This document shows, in pieces, positions 10,201 to 18,888 of a stretch of 52,834 nucleotides of DNA (positions within the stretch are counted from its first letter, which is position 1; each line of letters begins with the position of its first letter). The notes beneath the pieces were generated by a model. It searched no databases. It had not been told where the DNA came from and was given only the letters and a program-made list of their open reading frames with translations. Position numbers and translations under genes: made by a program. This DNA is from an uncultured Lactobacillus sp. (GTDB lineage Bacteria > Bacillota > Bacilli > Lactobacillales > Lactobacillaceae), in NCBI GenBank assembly GCA_946477855.1, contig CAMKZU010000012.1, positions 1-52,834 on the forward strand, written 5' to 3'.

Positions 10201-11414
10201 TTAATACTAATCCGACAGATATAGCAACTGAACTCGCTGGGGAAAAATTAATTGCTAATGGGGCTTTAACTGATGCTAAGACAGCTGCTGACAATATTAT
10301 AGACAGTAATACTGATTATAGCTCAACTGTTAAGGATAAGATAAGGCAGCTAATTCAAAAAGATTTTGATAAAGCAATTAATCGCATAAAAGAAAGTCCA
10401 GCAGTAAGCGAACTCATTACCCAAAAACGTAATGATGGTATAGATCAACTATATCGTGATGCAATTGATACTAACGTGAATGTGACCAATGTTATTAATT
10501 CGGCTGGTGGCAGCGATCAAGTCACAAATATAACTAATATTAATCCTGATAACAATCAAAACAACCAAACTACTAATATGCCGGAAAACAGCCAGGAGCC
10601 AGCTAAGACAGTAAGAGTTGTTCTAAAACACAATGCTTATCTTTATGATAATAATGGTCATCGTGCCAATGGAGTTACTCTAGGGATCGGTTCAATACTT
10701 GAAACGATTGGTACTGAAACAATCAATAATAGACAATATTATGTTTTGGTAGACCAGGGAGCAAACGGTAAGAAATACTATGTTGCGGTTGGCAATGTCA
10801 ATGGTACTACTAAACAATTGCAACATAATGCATACATTTACAATCAATACGGCAAACGTGTCAAAAAATACGGCAAGTCTAAAGCCGGTAAAGCAATTAG
10901 GACTTATGGCAGCTCTGTTATGATTCGGGGCAAAAAATACTATATTATTGCCAAAAACCGCTTCGTCAAGGTAGCAAATTTCACCAGTGATAAGGGAAGT
11001 ACCACTGTAAAGAAAGCAAAGGAAATTGCTGCAGCCGACCAAACTCAGGTAATTATCAATAAAAAGCTAATGCATAATGCTTATCTTTATGATGAAAACG
11101 GTGTTCGTGCAAACGGCTTGATAATAAATGCCGGTTCCACGATTGCTGTTTCAACTCAAAAAGTTATCAATAAGAGAGCATATTATGCACTTGAAGATGG
11201 CTTGTATATAGCTGCAGGAAATATCGATGCCAAGAAACTAAAATTGAAGCATAATGCCTATGTATACAGTAAATATGGTAATCGCTTAGGTAAGAAAGTA
11301 CTGAAGAAGCATAAGTCTGTAAATACTTACGGAACAGCAGTCAGAATTAAAGGTAAAAAGTATTACACTTTAACTACCAGCGAATTTGTTAAAAAAGCAA
11401 ATTTTAAAGGTTAG
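7275..11414 (+). CDS. Second, shorter repetitive surface protein with SLAP domains
   Basis: This 1379-residue paralogue of the upstream gene is secreted and probably wall-bound. The ATG at 7275 was chosen over an in-frame GTG at 7245 because it follows the ribosome binding site and aligns with the paralogue's N-terminus. The signal peptide carries FLIRKLTIGATSVLLG at 23-38, a slightly weakened YSIRK motif, with likely cleavage after Ala51. Repeat markers occur at residues 207, 537 and 702, with a degenerate unit near 372, so the protein has about four 165-residue units and lacks five compared with its neighbour. Four HNAY half repeats form two C-terminal SLAP domains. A single Cys (residue 69) lies in the mature N-terminus. 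Binding target unknown. Confidence 0.9.
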   Translation: MLSKNNYNAKLRKMELQAKQDHFLIRKLTIGATSVLLGFTLFGAGSQTVKADTESTAQHAVDKTETISCNSPANDNVITLGFKKNTASDVQANAAKKADTDQDAKNDLTKDHLKKDGSDQSDIESVRNNRKSDIKSTIETAQIRVNKAYGSSSKDQDDLDTKYDYLAQIDKIDTDVIAKLNAGKNVEEIDSTAETAIRDILNLAAAAELHFAKKTTIDAITSKANVDEQANNAKKSVIKANDKIYENLVDEEKKQADTDFTTADSIQKIYLITDKTIKNIFAVKSDADQAELNKYNVLEPDEIAALIEELTDTQTLVNELIDNFPNISAERKSSLKDKVNLYYQTAINNIEKAGDLDLADVEKNNGLNKINTVYSEASNLNRQIGLDQKNLDEYAQTATENINNSNLSEADKEKAIKAIGQARDDAKNLVGQQPTIDRTDAAEKAGKAIIDAIEKAAYLANLENAAENAKNKIQDEYNNLDQDGKDKEKGKLETALDTIEKAKNDAEAAISSATDKNDLSTISKTGIDKINGVTDDTSLEFAKEAAKETVQQISDIVKQNLKDPNDQNAVDKINKEASTNIDGAKSVPEVTKIRDDAIQKIKQIKNATDAKENNDLSNAKSSSRNAVDVDASAALDRVNKAYEKLTEAERTAKKDEYDTAIKAITDAKSAAKDKIDSAPNVDAINAAVSKAQQEFNTIATNAEVSFAKLAGKDKIQDAAAEANKVLSPKGQAAVTEIVTQANSDIEDAETVPKIEKITEAAINKIKALQDSERTDLENAIKYANDEFEKKYKEAIARLKKEFSDSAQTTEVDDAYNKYKGITGSTVEEVNAKEIAAERELAKGEVRDTATNAETRVDNLKHEDGTDYTDNEKKALKNQIEKDVLEANGSKDQSGTLDKPSNSEGIDTARNDAVNKIISEAIADSQEGENVLQHDQAVLLERLAKAHKAALDKLQKFGPNVNHDQTDKKYEEAKKVLNTNPTDIATELAGEKLIANGALTDAKTAADNIIDSNTDYSSTVKDKIRQLIQKDFDKAINRIKESPAVSELITQKRNDGIDQLYRDAIDTNVNVTNVINSAGGSDQVTNITNINPDNNQNNQTTNMPENSQEPAKTVRVVLKHNAYLYDNNGHRANGVTLGIGSILETIGTETINNRQYYVLVDQGANGKKYYVAVGNVNGTTKQLQHNAYIYNQYGKRVKKYGKSKAGKAIRTYGSSVMIRGKKYYIIAKNRFVKVANFTSDKGSTTVKKAKEIAAADQTQVIINKKLMHNAYLYDENGVRANGLIINAGSTIAVSTQKVINKRAYYALEDGLYIAAGNIDAKKLKLKHNAYVYSKYGNRLGKKVLKKHKSVNTYGTAVRIKGKKYYTLTTSEFVKKANFKG
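9426..10280 (+). repeat. Second copy of the identical block
   Basis: This is the partner of 4878-5732 in the upstream paralogue. It covers the end of the repeat array and the following conserved region before the SLAP linker, roughly residues 718-1002 of this protein. Confidence 0.85.
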
Positions 11415-11434
11415 TTTAACTACCTGATAACAAG

Positions 11435-11475
11435 AAAAGTGCCACAATTGTTAAAAATTGTGGCACTTTTTGAAT
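11435..11475. terminator. Bidirectional terminator between surface gene and rarA
   Basis: A near-perfect stem (AAAAGTGCCACAATT with AATTGTGGCACTTTT) has a T tract on the plus side and, read on the minus strand, TTTTCTTG. It can end both the plus-strand surface-protein transcript and the minus-strand rarA transcript arriving from the right. Confidence 0.88.
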
Positions 11476-11482
11476 ATTTTTA

Positions 11483-12784
11483 TTATTTTAAACCATTTTT
11501 CTGCATTTCATGCAAAGTTTCGTATTGTTTTTTTAACCCTTTTTCAATTTTAGAATTACCTTTGGGTTGAAAATATTGTTTTCCAACCAGATTATCTGGT
11601 AAATACTGTTGGGCTACCCAATCATTTGCAAAAGAGTGCGGGTAAATGTAACCTTTGCCATGGCCTAGTTTTGTAGCACCAGAATAATGAGCATCTTTTA
11701 AGTCCGCTGGTATTGCGCCATAATCTTTATTTTTTACATCTTGCAGGGCCAAATCAATGGCACTAATAGCGCTATTGCTCTTAGGCGACAAAGTAAGCTC
11801 AATTACAGCGTTAGCTAAGGGGATGCGTGCTTCTGGAAATCCTAAATTCTTTGCTGCTTGAATGGCAATTTGCGCGTGCTGTACAGCAGCGGGATTTGCC
11901 AGACCTATATCTTCATAAGCAATCACACTAAGACGACGGCAGATTGCGACCAAATCCCCTGATTCAATGAGTCTGGCCAAATAATGTAAAGCAGCATCCG
12001 TATCAGAACCACGAATTGACTTTTGAAAAGCAGATACCAAGTCATAATGACCGTCACCTTTAGCGTCAAAGTTTTGACTACGTAACTGAATAGAGTTAGC
12101 CATTTCATCTTGATTAATGGTTATTTCATTTTCATCATTTTTACCAGCAGCAATCATTTCCTGTTTGGTTGAGCGCACTGCTAGTTCAAGTCCATTTAAT
12201 GTGGCGCGTAAGTCACCGTTGCCTTTTTGCACTAATAATTCTCTGGCATCATTAGTTAATTTTACATGGTATTTCCCCAAACCATTCTTATCATCTTTAA
12301 GCGCACGATCAATCGCCTTGTTGACGTCTGCTTTTGCCAGTGGCTGTAGTTCAAAAATTTGACAGCGAGAACGAATAGCGGGGGAGATGGCAATATAGGG
12401 ATTTTCGGTTGTCGCTCCAATCAAAATAATTTGTCCTGATTCTAAAAGTGGCAAGAGAAAATCCTGCTTTGTTTTATCTAACCGATGAATTTCATCCAGT
12501 AACAGTATGACAGTTCCACTTAATTTTCCCTCAGCCGCTACTTGCTCTAATTGCTTTTTACTATCAGTAGCAGCATTAAGCTGGCGAAAGGCATATTTGG
12601 TGGAGCCGGCAATAGCACTAGCAATACTAGTTTTGCCGATGCCAGGGGGACCATAGAGAATCATCGAGGATAGCATTTTGGCTTCGACCATTCTCCGAAT
12701 AATTTTTCCGGGACCAATTAAATGTTGTTGGCCAACAACTTCATTCAAATTTTGCGGTCTCATTCTATAAGCTAATGGCTTCAT
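11483..12784 (-). CDS. rarA: Replication-associated recombination protein RarA (MgsA/WRNIP1 family AAA+ ATPase)
   Basis: A 433-residue AAA+ ATPase related to clamp loaders and RuvB. Family members act at stalled replication forks. Visible motifs are Walker A GPPGIGKT at 45-52, Walker B ILLLDEIH at 93-100, sensor 1 GATTENP at 123-129 and an arginine-finger region around IRSRC (137-141). The C-terminal half matches the MgsA tetramerisation domain (an ARRLSVIAYEDIGLANP-like stretch is present). Its ATG abuts the stop codon of the upstream yueI gene (TAAATG on the minus strand), so the two are almost certainly co-transcribed. Length is normal for the family. Confidence 0.95.
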   Translation of the reverse strand: MKPLAYRMRPQNLNEVVGQQHLIGPGKIIRRMVEAKMLSSMILYGPPGIGKTSIASAIAGSTKYAFRQLNAATDSKKQLEQVAAEGKLSGTVILLLDEIHRLDKTKQDFLLPLLESGQIILIGATTENPYIAISPAIRSRCQIFELQPLAKADVNKAIDRALKDDKNGLGKYHVKLTNDARELLVQKGNGDLRATLNGLELAVRSTKQEMIAAGKNDENEITINQDEMANSIQLRSQNFDAKGDGHYDLVSAFQKSIRGSDTDAALHYLARLIESGDLVAICRRLSVIAYEDIGLANPAAVQHAQIAIQAAKNLGFPEARIPLANAVIELTLSPKSNSAISAIDLALQDVKNKDYGAIPADLKDAHYSGATKLGHGKGYIYPHSFANDWVAQQYLPDNLVGKQYFQPKGNSKIEKGLKKQYETLHEMQKNGLK

Positions 12785-13252
12785 TTAATTGTCTCCGTGG
12801 AAAAGCCTATGCCAAAAGCCAGCTTTTTTTTGATTTGTATCAGTAAGTTGAGCTTTAGGCATTTCTGGCGGATAAACCTGACTTATTTCAATGCGCATTT
12901 TGTTAATGGCGCTGGAAGCTACCACTAAGATTGCGGAATCATCAGGCCCAGTTTTTGCTGTCTCGTTATTAACAATGGTAAAAGAAGTTTCGTATTTGCT
13001 ACAATAAGTTTCTACTTGATTAACAAAATTATCATGTAAATTACCGTTTATCAGGATATTGTAACCCGCGTAATCCTTGAAATGGCGTAAAAAAAGGTTG
13101 GTTAATTTGGGATCCTGCACTTCAGCATTGGTCATTCTCACTAAAACCCGTTCGCGAAGAGACCCTAAAAATCTTCTGCGTTCATCTGGTTTTGTCTGTG
13201 GCGTAATGCCTTGTGCAGCATTTGAAACTCTGGTATTTAAATCTTCAGTCAT
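12785..13252 (-). CDS. YueI family protein (DUF1694)
   Basis: A 155-residue cytoplasmic protein that I recognise as the YueI/DUF1694 family of Firmicutes, of unknown biochemical role. It contains a central alpha/beta region with conserved hydrophobic strands and ends in a hydrophilic tail. AAGGAAA lies about ten bases before the ATG. It directly precedes rarA with no gap. Upstream lies the rpsD terminator, so expression comes from read-through or an unseen weak promoter. Only the family assignment is claimed, not a function. Confidence 0.75.
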   Translation of the reverse strand: MTEDLNTRVSNAAQGITPQTKPDERRRFLGSLRERVLVRMTNAEVQDPKLTNLFLRHFKDYAGYNILINGNLHDNFVNQVETYCSKYETSFTIVNNETAKTGPDDSAILVVASSAINKMRIEISQVYPPEMPKAQLTDTNQKKAGFWHRLFHGDN

Positions 13253-13276
13253 CTGTGAGATTTCCTTTCGGGTAGC

Positions 13277-13308
13277 AAAAACCCCTCTCCAAGTAGGAAA
13301 GGGGTTTT
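13277..13308 (-). terminator. Terminator downstream of rpsD
   Basis: On the minus strand AAAACCCCT pairs with AGGGGTTTT around a short loop, followed by a five-T run. It separates rpsD from yueI. Confidence 0.85.
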
Positions 13309-13323
13309 GTGAAAATGTAGAAA

Positions 13324-13935
13324 TTAAAGTAACTTGTTGTAGTATTCAACAACTAGAGCTTCGTTAATTTCTGGTTCCATTTCATCACGTTCTGGAAGAC
13401 GAACAAGTGAACCTTCTACTTTGTTCTCATCAAATGAAACAAAGGATGGACGGGATACAACTGCTTCCAGTGCATCCTTAACTTGTTGCAAGTTCTTTGA
13501 CTTTTCCTTGAGGCCAATGGTTTGACCAACCTTGACTTCGTATGAAGGAATATCAACACGCTTGCCATCAACAGTAATGTGACCGTGGTTAACCAATTGT
13601 CTTGCTTGTTCTCTAGTAGTAGCAAAACCTAAACGGTAAACAATGCTGTCTAAACGGCATTCAAGCAAAGCCATAAAGTTAGTACCGTGTTCACCTTCAC
13701 GGATCTTACCAGCACGTTCGAACAAAGTTCTAAATTGACGCTCGTTTAAACCATACATCCAACGTAACTTTTGCTTTTCGTGCAATTGCTCGCCGTATTC
13801 TGATAAACGACCACGTGAATTAGGACCGTGTTGACCAGGAGCGTAGTTACGACGGCTAAGCTCCTTACCAGTACCTGAAAGTGAAATTCCTAATCTTCTG
13901 GAACGTTTCCAACTTGGACCTGTATATCTTGACAT
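13324..13935 (-). CDS. rpsD: Small ribosomal subunit protein uS4
   Basis: A 203-residue primary 16S rRNA-binding protein of the 30S subunit. The start was set at [10 protein letters not shown] rather than four codons upstream because GGAGGA lies at the right distance before it and uS4 proteins begin this way. The N-terminal uS4 domain is followed by an S4 RNA-binding domain (residues ~93-155). It is monocistronic: a strong promoter and long leader precede it and a terminator follows. In Bacillus, S4 represses its own leader, and the leader here is structured (see the separate entry). Confidence 0.97.
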   Translation of the reverse strand: MSRYTGPSWKRSRRLGISLSGTGKELSRRNYAPGQHGPNSRGRLSEYGEQLHEKQKLRWMYGLNERQFRTLFERAGKIREGEHGTNFMALLECRLDSIVYRLGFATTREQARQLVNHGHITVDGKRVDIPSYEVKVGQTIGLKEKSKNLQQVKDALEAVVSRPSFVSFDENKVEGSLVRLPERDEMEPEINEALVVEYYNKLL

Positions 13936-14109
13936 AAAATCCTCCAATAAAATCTGATAACAGTTTTTGGAGTAAAATAATTACGTATAAGTTTAACATT
14001 CGTGCATCTTAATTTTCATTTTCGCCTATTGCAGCGTCGGTTACTCGTTCACTAAAACGTATTAAGATGTTGACGTTCTTGCCACTTATAGCTGCAAATA
14101 TTTTACACG
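13936..14109 (-). promoter_or_regulatory. Structured rpsD leader, candidate S4 autoregulatory element
   Basis: About 174 untranslated bases separate the predicted transcription start from the rpsD ATG. A perfect 9-base inverted repeat (CATCTTAAT at 14005-14013, ATTAAGATG at 14061-14069) closes a ~47-base interior containing GC-rich segments, and the ribosome binding site lies downstream of it. B. subtilis rpsD is known to be autorepressed through its leader. That this is the equivalent element is inference. Confidence 0.55.
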
Positions 14110-14115
14110 TTCTAT

Positions 14116-14144
14116 ATTATAGTTGTATTGACTTCTTAAAGCAA
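14116..14144 (-). promoter_or_regulatory. rpsD promoter
   Basis: On the minus strand TTGCTT (14139-14144) and a perfect TATAAT (14116-14121) are spaced by 17 bases. Confidence 0.75.
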
Positions 14145-14325
14145 GGAAAACATTGACTGTTTTAATTATCATAGGAAGAAAAAGAAAATTTGGTTTATAA
14201 GGACATATAAAAATCAATATTTTGTTTAAAAGTAAGGTAGCATTTATCAATACTGCATATCAATTTTTATAGCATAATGAAATGTGCTAGTTTAAAAAAC
14301 TCTTGCCCACAATAATGTAGAAGTT

Positions 14326-14352
14326 TGGTATAATTGGGGTAGTTTTGGAGGA
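14326..14352 (+). promoter_or_regulatory. Extended -10 promoter and ribosome binding site of ezrA
   Basis: TGG-TATAAT at 14326-14334 is an extended -10 element; no good -35 lies at 17 bases. GGAGGA at 14347-14352 precedes the ATG by five bases, so the untranslated leader is very short. The rest of the divergent spacer (14145-14325) shows no gene. Confidence 0.65.
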
Positions 14353-14357
14353 AAAAT

Positions 14358-16076
14358 ATGTCATCGACTCAATCCATAGTTGTAATCATTGCAATTTTAA
14401 TCATTATTATAATTATAGCACTCATGATCATAGTCAATCGACGCCAATTAAGGCAGATTCTTGAATTGGACGATTTGATCACTAAAATTGACAAAATGCA
14501 TTTAGAAACAGATATTATTAATCTGGATAAAATGGATTTAGCGGGTGAGAGTCTGACCACACTGACTACGTGGCGTAAAAGCTATGAGCAGGCAGCAACT
14601 AAAAAAATTCCTGCTGTACAGAATTTTCTGGAACAAGCTGCTGACCAAAACTCACACTATCAACTATTTACGGCCCACAAAAATATCAAACAGGCTCAAA
14701 AAATCATGGGCTCAACCTATAAAGACGCTAAAAACACAAAGGAAGTTTTTACCGAATTACTCGAATCAAACCGTGAAAATCAAAAGCAGTATAATGACTT
14801 ATTCAATCAGTTTAAAGAATTGCGTAAAAGCGTTTTGGCCAATTCGTACGAATACGGCAGTGCACTTGATAAAATTGAAACTAATTTGACTAATATGGAA
14901 AGTGACTTTTCTGAAGCTAAAAGTCTGACCGCTCAAGGAGACCAGGTTGAAGCAAAACGTATTTTGTCAAGGATTAAAGTAGCTTTGACGAATATCAGTT
15001 CAGTTTTACCTGAGGTTAGAAATGCGCGTCACCAAATTGATACTGTTTTTAAAGACCAACTGGATGAACTTTCTAATAGTTATAAAAAGATGATGTCTTC
15101 AAAATATTATATAACTCAAGTTGATGTTTTAGCCGAAATTAAAAAAATTCGCGGTCAAGTGGCTGATGCAGGCAAATTATTGACGGAATTAAAAGTATCC
15201 GATTTGAACACAGAAATCGCAAAAATCAAAAAAGAGATTGCTGCTCTTTACGATACTTTGGCTAATGAATATAAGGCAAGACCTTTTGTAGAAGAAAATC
15301 AGGACAAAATCCAGAGACTTCTTGCTCATGAACAAGTTGAATCCAAAAACTTGGTGGCCAAATTGCGTCATATTGATGAAAGTTATGAACTAACGCATAA
15401 TGAGCTTGCTACCAGCAGGCAATTAGAGCAGGAAGTCAATGACATGGAGCGGCAATATACGGTTGACACGCAGAATGTTGCTGATGGTAAGGGCGTTTAT
15501 TCGCAAATCAAGTCATCGTGGTTAAGCATGCTTGACCGTTTACGTGAAATTAGCAATCAGCAAAAGACAATGGCGCAAGATGTCGATGGCCTTTATGATT
15601 CAGAAAATGTTGCTAATGATTCAATCAATCGTTTTAAACAAGAGGTGTCTCTAGTTTACCGGCGTTTAGAGCGTAAAAATTTGCCGGGTAATCCCGATGC
15701 TTTTGTTCAAATGTATACACTAGTTGTTAATGAAATCGGCCATGTAGCAAAAGAATTGAGCCAAGTTCGTCTGAACATGGAAAAAATCTCGCAAGAATTA
15801 ATTCAAATTTCTGATGATGTTGAAAGACTAAAACGAGAAGCAGATGACATCATCAATTCTGCTGATTTGGTGCAATTAACCTTGCAATATTCAAATAAAT
15901 ATTCTGATAATGGTTCAATTCAAAATGCGCAGAAAAAGGCCATGGATCTTTATGAGCAAGACTATAATTATAAGGATGCGCTTGATACCATAGCAACTGC
16001 TATTGAAAAAGTGGAACCGGGTTCGTACCAGCGTTTAGAAAATCTATATTATTCTGATAAGAAAAATAATGACTAA
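14358..16076 (+). CDS. ezrA: Septation ring formation regulator EzrA
   Basis: A 572-residue bitopic membrane protein that, in related Firmicutes, limits FtsZ ring assembly and links the divisome to PBP1. A single N-terminal membrane span of Ile-rich sequence covers residues ~5-27. The rest is long cytoplasmic coiled coil with the spectrin-like character of the family. Length is typical (560-575). It is transcribed alone, divergent from rpsD, with its own promoter and terminator. It is physically separate from the dcw cluster ~10 kb downstream. Confidence 0.93.
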   Translation: MSSTQSIVVIIAILIIIIIIALMIIVNRRQLRQILELDDLITKIDKMHLETDIINLDKMDLAGESLTTLTTWRKSYEQAATKKIPAVQNFLEQAADQNSHYQLFTAHKNIKQAQKIMGSTYKDAKNTKEVFTELLESNRENQKQYNDLFNQFKELRKSVLANSYEYGSALDKIETNLTNMESDFSEAKSLTAQGDQVEAKRILSRIKVALTNISSVLPEVRNARHQIDTVFKDQLDELSNSYKKMMSSKYYITQVDVLAEIKKIRGQVADAGKLLTELKVSDLNTEIAKIKKEIAALYDTLANEYKARPFVEENQDKIQRLLAHEQVESKNLVAKLRHIDESYELTHNELATSRQLEQEVNDMERQYTVDTQNVADGKGVYSQIKSSWLSMLDRLREISNQQKTMAQDVDGLYDSENVANDSINRFKQEVSLVYRRLERKNLPGNPDAFVQMYTLVVNEIGHVAKELSQVRLNMEKISQELIQISDDVERLKREADDIINSADLVQLTLQYSNKYSDNGSIQNAQKKAMDLYEQDYNYKDALDTIATAIEKVEPGSYQRLENLYYSDKKNND

Positions 16077-16104
16077 ATATTATTAATTTTTGTTGAAAAA
16101 TTTC

Positions 16105-16141
16105 AGCTTTAAAATTTGTAAATGATTTTAAGGCTTTTTTA
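16105..16141 (+). terminator. ezrA terminator
   Basis: AGCTTTAAAAT pairs with ATTTTAAGGCT (one G-U) around a nine-base loop, and six T residues follow. Confidence 0.75.
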
Positions 16142-16159
16142 TTGCTAATGAATAAATAA

Positions 16160-16188
16160 TTGAAGCTGAGTTTATTTTAAGTTACAAT
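16160..16188 (+). promoter_or_regulatory. Promoter of the desulfurase-thiI operon
   Basis: TTGAAG at 16160-16165 and TACAAT at 16183-16188 are spaced by 17 bases. GGAGGA at 16221-16226 lies eight bases before the chosen GTG start. Confidence 0.6.
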
Positions 16189-16234
16189 TTATAAGTTAAT
16201 AGCTGACCTTGTAGTGTATTGGAGGAGAATTTCC

Positions 16235-17392
16235 GTGATTTACTTTGATAACAGCGCCACAACTAAAATTGATCCTGCTGTTTTAGCGACTTATGATAAA
16301 GTAGCACAAACTATTTGGGGTAATCCATCTAGTTTACATAAATTGGGAGACCGCGCTTACCAACTTTTAGAAAGCTCGCGTAAACAGATTGCTAATCTTT
16401 TGGGTACAAAACAAGATGAAATTTTCTTTACTTCCGGTGGCACTGAGTCAAACAATTGGGCGATAAAAGGCACAGCGTTTCAAAAACGGCAATTTGGCAA
16501 GCATCTCATTACCTCGAGCGTTGAACATGCTTCTGTCGCTAATGCTTTTAATGCTTTGGAATACATCGGCTTTCGCGTAACTCACTTGCCAGTTGATAAA
16601 GAAGGGCGTGTTAATGTTAATGATTTACGTAACGCTCTTGATTCTGATACCACATTAGTTTCAATAATGGGTGTCAATAATGAGATTGGCTCAATTCAGC
16701 CAATTGCTGAAATTAGCGATTTACTGACTAACTATCCCACTGTAAGTTTTCACGTTGATAATGTCCAGGCTCTGGGTAAAGATATTTGGTCACGCGTTTT
16801 TACTCCTCGTGTTGATTTCTCCAGCCTTTCCGCGCATAAATTTCACGCACCACGAGGTACCGGTATCCTTTATAAAAAAGAAGGCAAAATGCTAGATCCC
16901 TTACATGATGGTGGTGGACAGGAAAAGGGTCTTAGATCTGGCACAGAAAATTTGCCAGCGATAGCGGGGATGGCTAAGGCTGTACGCTTACTTTTAGAAA
17001 ATGAACAGGAAAAAGCCGCGAGAGAGGCTGCTATTAAGGAGAAAATAGTAAATTATTTGCAGGGTAAGCCTGGTATAACTATATTTTCTCCTGTCGATGA
17101 CAATTTTGCGCCTCATATTTTATGTTTTGCACTTGAAGGTATCAGGGGAGAGACTTTAGTTCATACGCTTGAAGAATATGACATTTATACTTCCACTACT
17201 TCCGCATGCTCCTCGACAAAAGTTGATCAAGCCAGCACGTTAGTAGCAATGCATGTTGATGATAAAATTGCCACAAGTGCAATTCGTTTAAGTTTTGATG
17301 AATCCAATACTCTTGCTGAAGCTGATGAGTTTATAAGAGTTTTTGACAAAATTTACCGTCATTTTGCCCCGATTAATCATTTAGGAGAATAG
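16235..17392 (+). CDS. Cysteine desulfurase of the NifS/IscS family, ThiI partner
   Basis: A 385-residue PLP enzyme that takes sulfur from L-cysteine as a protein persulfide. The GTG at 16235 is preferred to a GTG 21 bases upstream because GGAGGA (16221-16226) lies between them, and family members start [10 protein letters not shown]. His98 stacks on the cofactor, Lys202 (SAHKFH) forms the Schiff base, and Cys325 in SACSS is the catalytic cysteine. It sits seven bases before thiI, the arrangement of B. subtilis nifZ-thiI, where it supplies sulfur for 4-thiouridine at tRNA position 8. A second paralogue near 46 kb is paired with mnmA. Confidence 0.93.
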   Translation: MIYFDNSATTKIDPAVLATYDKVAQTIWGNPSSLHKLGDRAYQLLESSRKQIANLLGTKQDEIFFTSGGTESNNWAIKGTAFQKRQFGKHLITSSVEHASVANAFNALEYIGFRVTHLPVDKEGRVNVNDLRNALDSDTTLVSIMGVNNEIGSIQPIAEISDLLTNYPTVSFHVDNVQALGKDIWSRVFTPRVDFSSLSAHKFHAPRGTGILYKKEGKMLDPLHDGGGQEKGLRSGTENLPAIAGMAKAVRLLLENEQEKAAREAAIKEKIVNYLQGKPGITIFSPVDDNFAPHILCFALEGIRGETLVHTLEEYDIYTSTTSACSSTKVDQASTLVAMHVDDKIATSAIRLSFDESNTLAEADEFIRVFDKIYRHFAPINHLGE

Positions 17393-17399
17393 ATTTTTT

Positions 17400-18617
17400 A
17401 TGAAATATACTGAAATAATGGTCCGTTATGGTGAGCTTTCGACAAAAGGAAAGAACCGAAAAGATTTTATCGGTCGTTTAGCCGGTAACGTTACCAAAGT
17501 CTTGCGGGAATTTCCACAAGTTGAAATTCATCCCCGTCATGATCGCATGCATATTGTTTTAAACGATGCACCTTTTGAAGAGGTCGATCAACGCTTAAAA
17601 AAGGTTTTCGGCATACAAACTTATTCACCAACTATTAAAGTTGAAAAAACGCTGGCAGAAATTGAAAAAACTGCGCTTGCTTTAATGAAAGAAACTTTTA
17701 AAAAGGGAATGACTTTCAAAGTTAACACTAAGCGTAGTGACCACCAGTTTTTATATGATACTAACGAATTGAATAAAATGGTGGGTGACTACCTTTTTTC
17801 ACACATGGATGATTTAAAGGTAGAAATGAAACATCCTGACATTGTGCTCAGAATTGAAGTGCGTAAAGATGCAGTTTACATTTCTAACCAGCTGCTTCAT
17901 GGCGCTGGGGGAATGCCAGTTGGTACTGGTGGTCGAGCCGTCATGATGCTATCAGGAGGCATTGATTCGCCAGTGGCATCTTATCTGGCCTTAAAACGTG
18001 GTGTTGATATTGACATGGTGCATTTTTACAGTCCGCCATATACTACCGAGAAAGCTTTGAATAAAGCCAAAGAATTAACCGGTATTTTGGCTAATTATGC
18101 TGGCAAAATCAATTTCATTGCGGTACCGTTTGCGGAAATTCAAGAAACCATTAAGGAAAAAATTCCCGAAGGCTATTTGATGACTGTGCAAAGAAGATTT
18201 ATGTTGGAGCTAGCTGATAAAATCAGAGCCAAAAGAAGAGGATTAGCTATTTTTAATGGTGAGTCTGTAGGACAAGTAGCTTCACAAACTCTAGAGTCAA
18301 TGGCAGCAATTAACGATGTCACCACTACACCGGTTATAAGACCTGTTGCTACAATGGATAAAACCGAAATTATCAATTTAGCAGAAAAAATTGGCACTTT
18401 TGATTTATCTATTCAACCATTCGAAGATTGCTGCACCATTTTTGCACCTCCTCGTCCCAAAACAAAACCAAAAATTGAGAAAGCACGTGAATTTGAAAAT
18501 CGCCTTGATGCGGCTGGCCTAATTGAACGTGCTCTGGCGGGCATACAAGTGACTTCGATTTATCCAAATGATAAGTTTTTAGCAGATAAAGCAGAAGAAG
18601 ATGCTTCACTACTTTAA
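17400..18617 (+). CDS. thiI: tRNA 4-thiouridine synthase ThiI
   Basis: A 405-residue enzyme that thiolates U8 of tRNA. It has an N-terminal ferredoxin-like and THUMP RNA-binding region (about 1-165) and a PP-loop ATPase domain with SGGIDSP at 185-191. The tandem Cys344-Cys345 (EDCC) is in the place expected for the persulfide-handling cysteine. No C-terminal rhodanese domain is present, as is usual in Gram-positives, so the upstream desulfurase probably transfers sulfur directly. It is co-transcribed with that gene. Its 3' end contains the promoter of the valS leader. Confidence 0.95.
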   Translation: MKYTEIMVRYGELSTKGKNRKDFIGRLAGNVTKVLREFPQVEIHPRHDRMHIVLNDAPFEEVDQRLKKVFGIQTYSPTIKVEKTLAEIEKTALALMKETFKKGMTFKVNTKRSDHQFLYDTNELNKMVGDYLFSHMDDLKVEMKHPDIVLRIEVRKDAVYISNQLLHGAGGMPVGTGGRAVMMLSGGIDSPVASYLALKRGVDIDMVHFYSPPYTTEKALNKAKELTGILANYAGKINFIAVPFAEIQETIKEKIPEGYLMTVQRRFMLELADKIRAKRRGLAIFNGESVGQVASQTLESMAAINDVTTTPVIRPVATMDKTEIINLAEKIGTFDLSIQPFEDCCTIFAPPRPKTKPKIEKAREFENRLDAAGLIERALAGIQVTSIYPNDKFLADKAEEDASLL

Positions 18618-18623
18618 AAAGTA

Positions 18624-18632
18624 TGTTATAAT
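18624..18632 (+). promoter_or_regulatory. Extended -10 promoter of the valS leader
   Basis: TGT-TATAAT at 18624-18632 is an extended -10 element just after the thiI stop codon. The -35 region falls inside thiI and is poor. Confidence 0.6.
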
Positions 18633-18638
18633 ACGCCC

Positions 18639-18876
18639 AAAGCAATAATTGAGAGGTATTAACCTTATAGATAGAGAAAGGCTCGTTGATGGTGAAAAGC
18701 CGAATGAAGGTTAATTGGTAGCTCGATTGGACTGGTTGGCTGAACTGAGAGTAAGCTAATCCGGCAAAATCTGCCGTTATCATTTTTAAGAGAAGCAGAA
18801 TTTTATTCTGCTTAACCTTAGGTGGTACCGCGGTTAATTACATCGTCCTAGACATTTTGTCTAGGACTTTTTTATT
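18639..18876 (+). promoter_or_regulatory. Valine T-box riboswitch
   Basis: The T-box core AGGTGGTACCGCGG lies at 18820-18833. A strong terminator hairpin (GTCCTAGACA with TGTCTAGGAC, 18845-18867) and T run follow it. Stem I is visible: ATTAACC pairs with GGTTAAT, an AGAGA bulge follows on the 5' side, and the apical GATGGTG is present. The likely specifier is GTA (Val) at 18718-18720, in the loop below that helix and followed by a purine. Uncharged tRNA-Val should favour the antiterminator and let valS be transcribed. Confidence 0.9.
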
Positions 18877-18888
18877 GGGAGGAGAATT

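Noticed and set aside
18409-18783. 124-codon minus-strand frame over the thiI end and valS leader
   Set aside because: It runs antisense through the T-box structure and has no start signals, so it is explained by the riboswitch.
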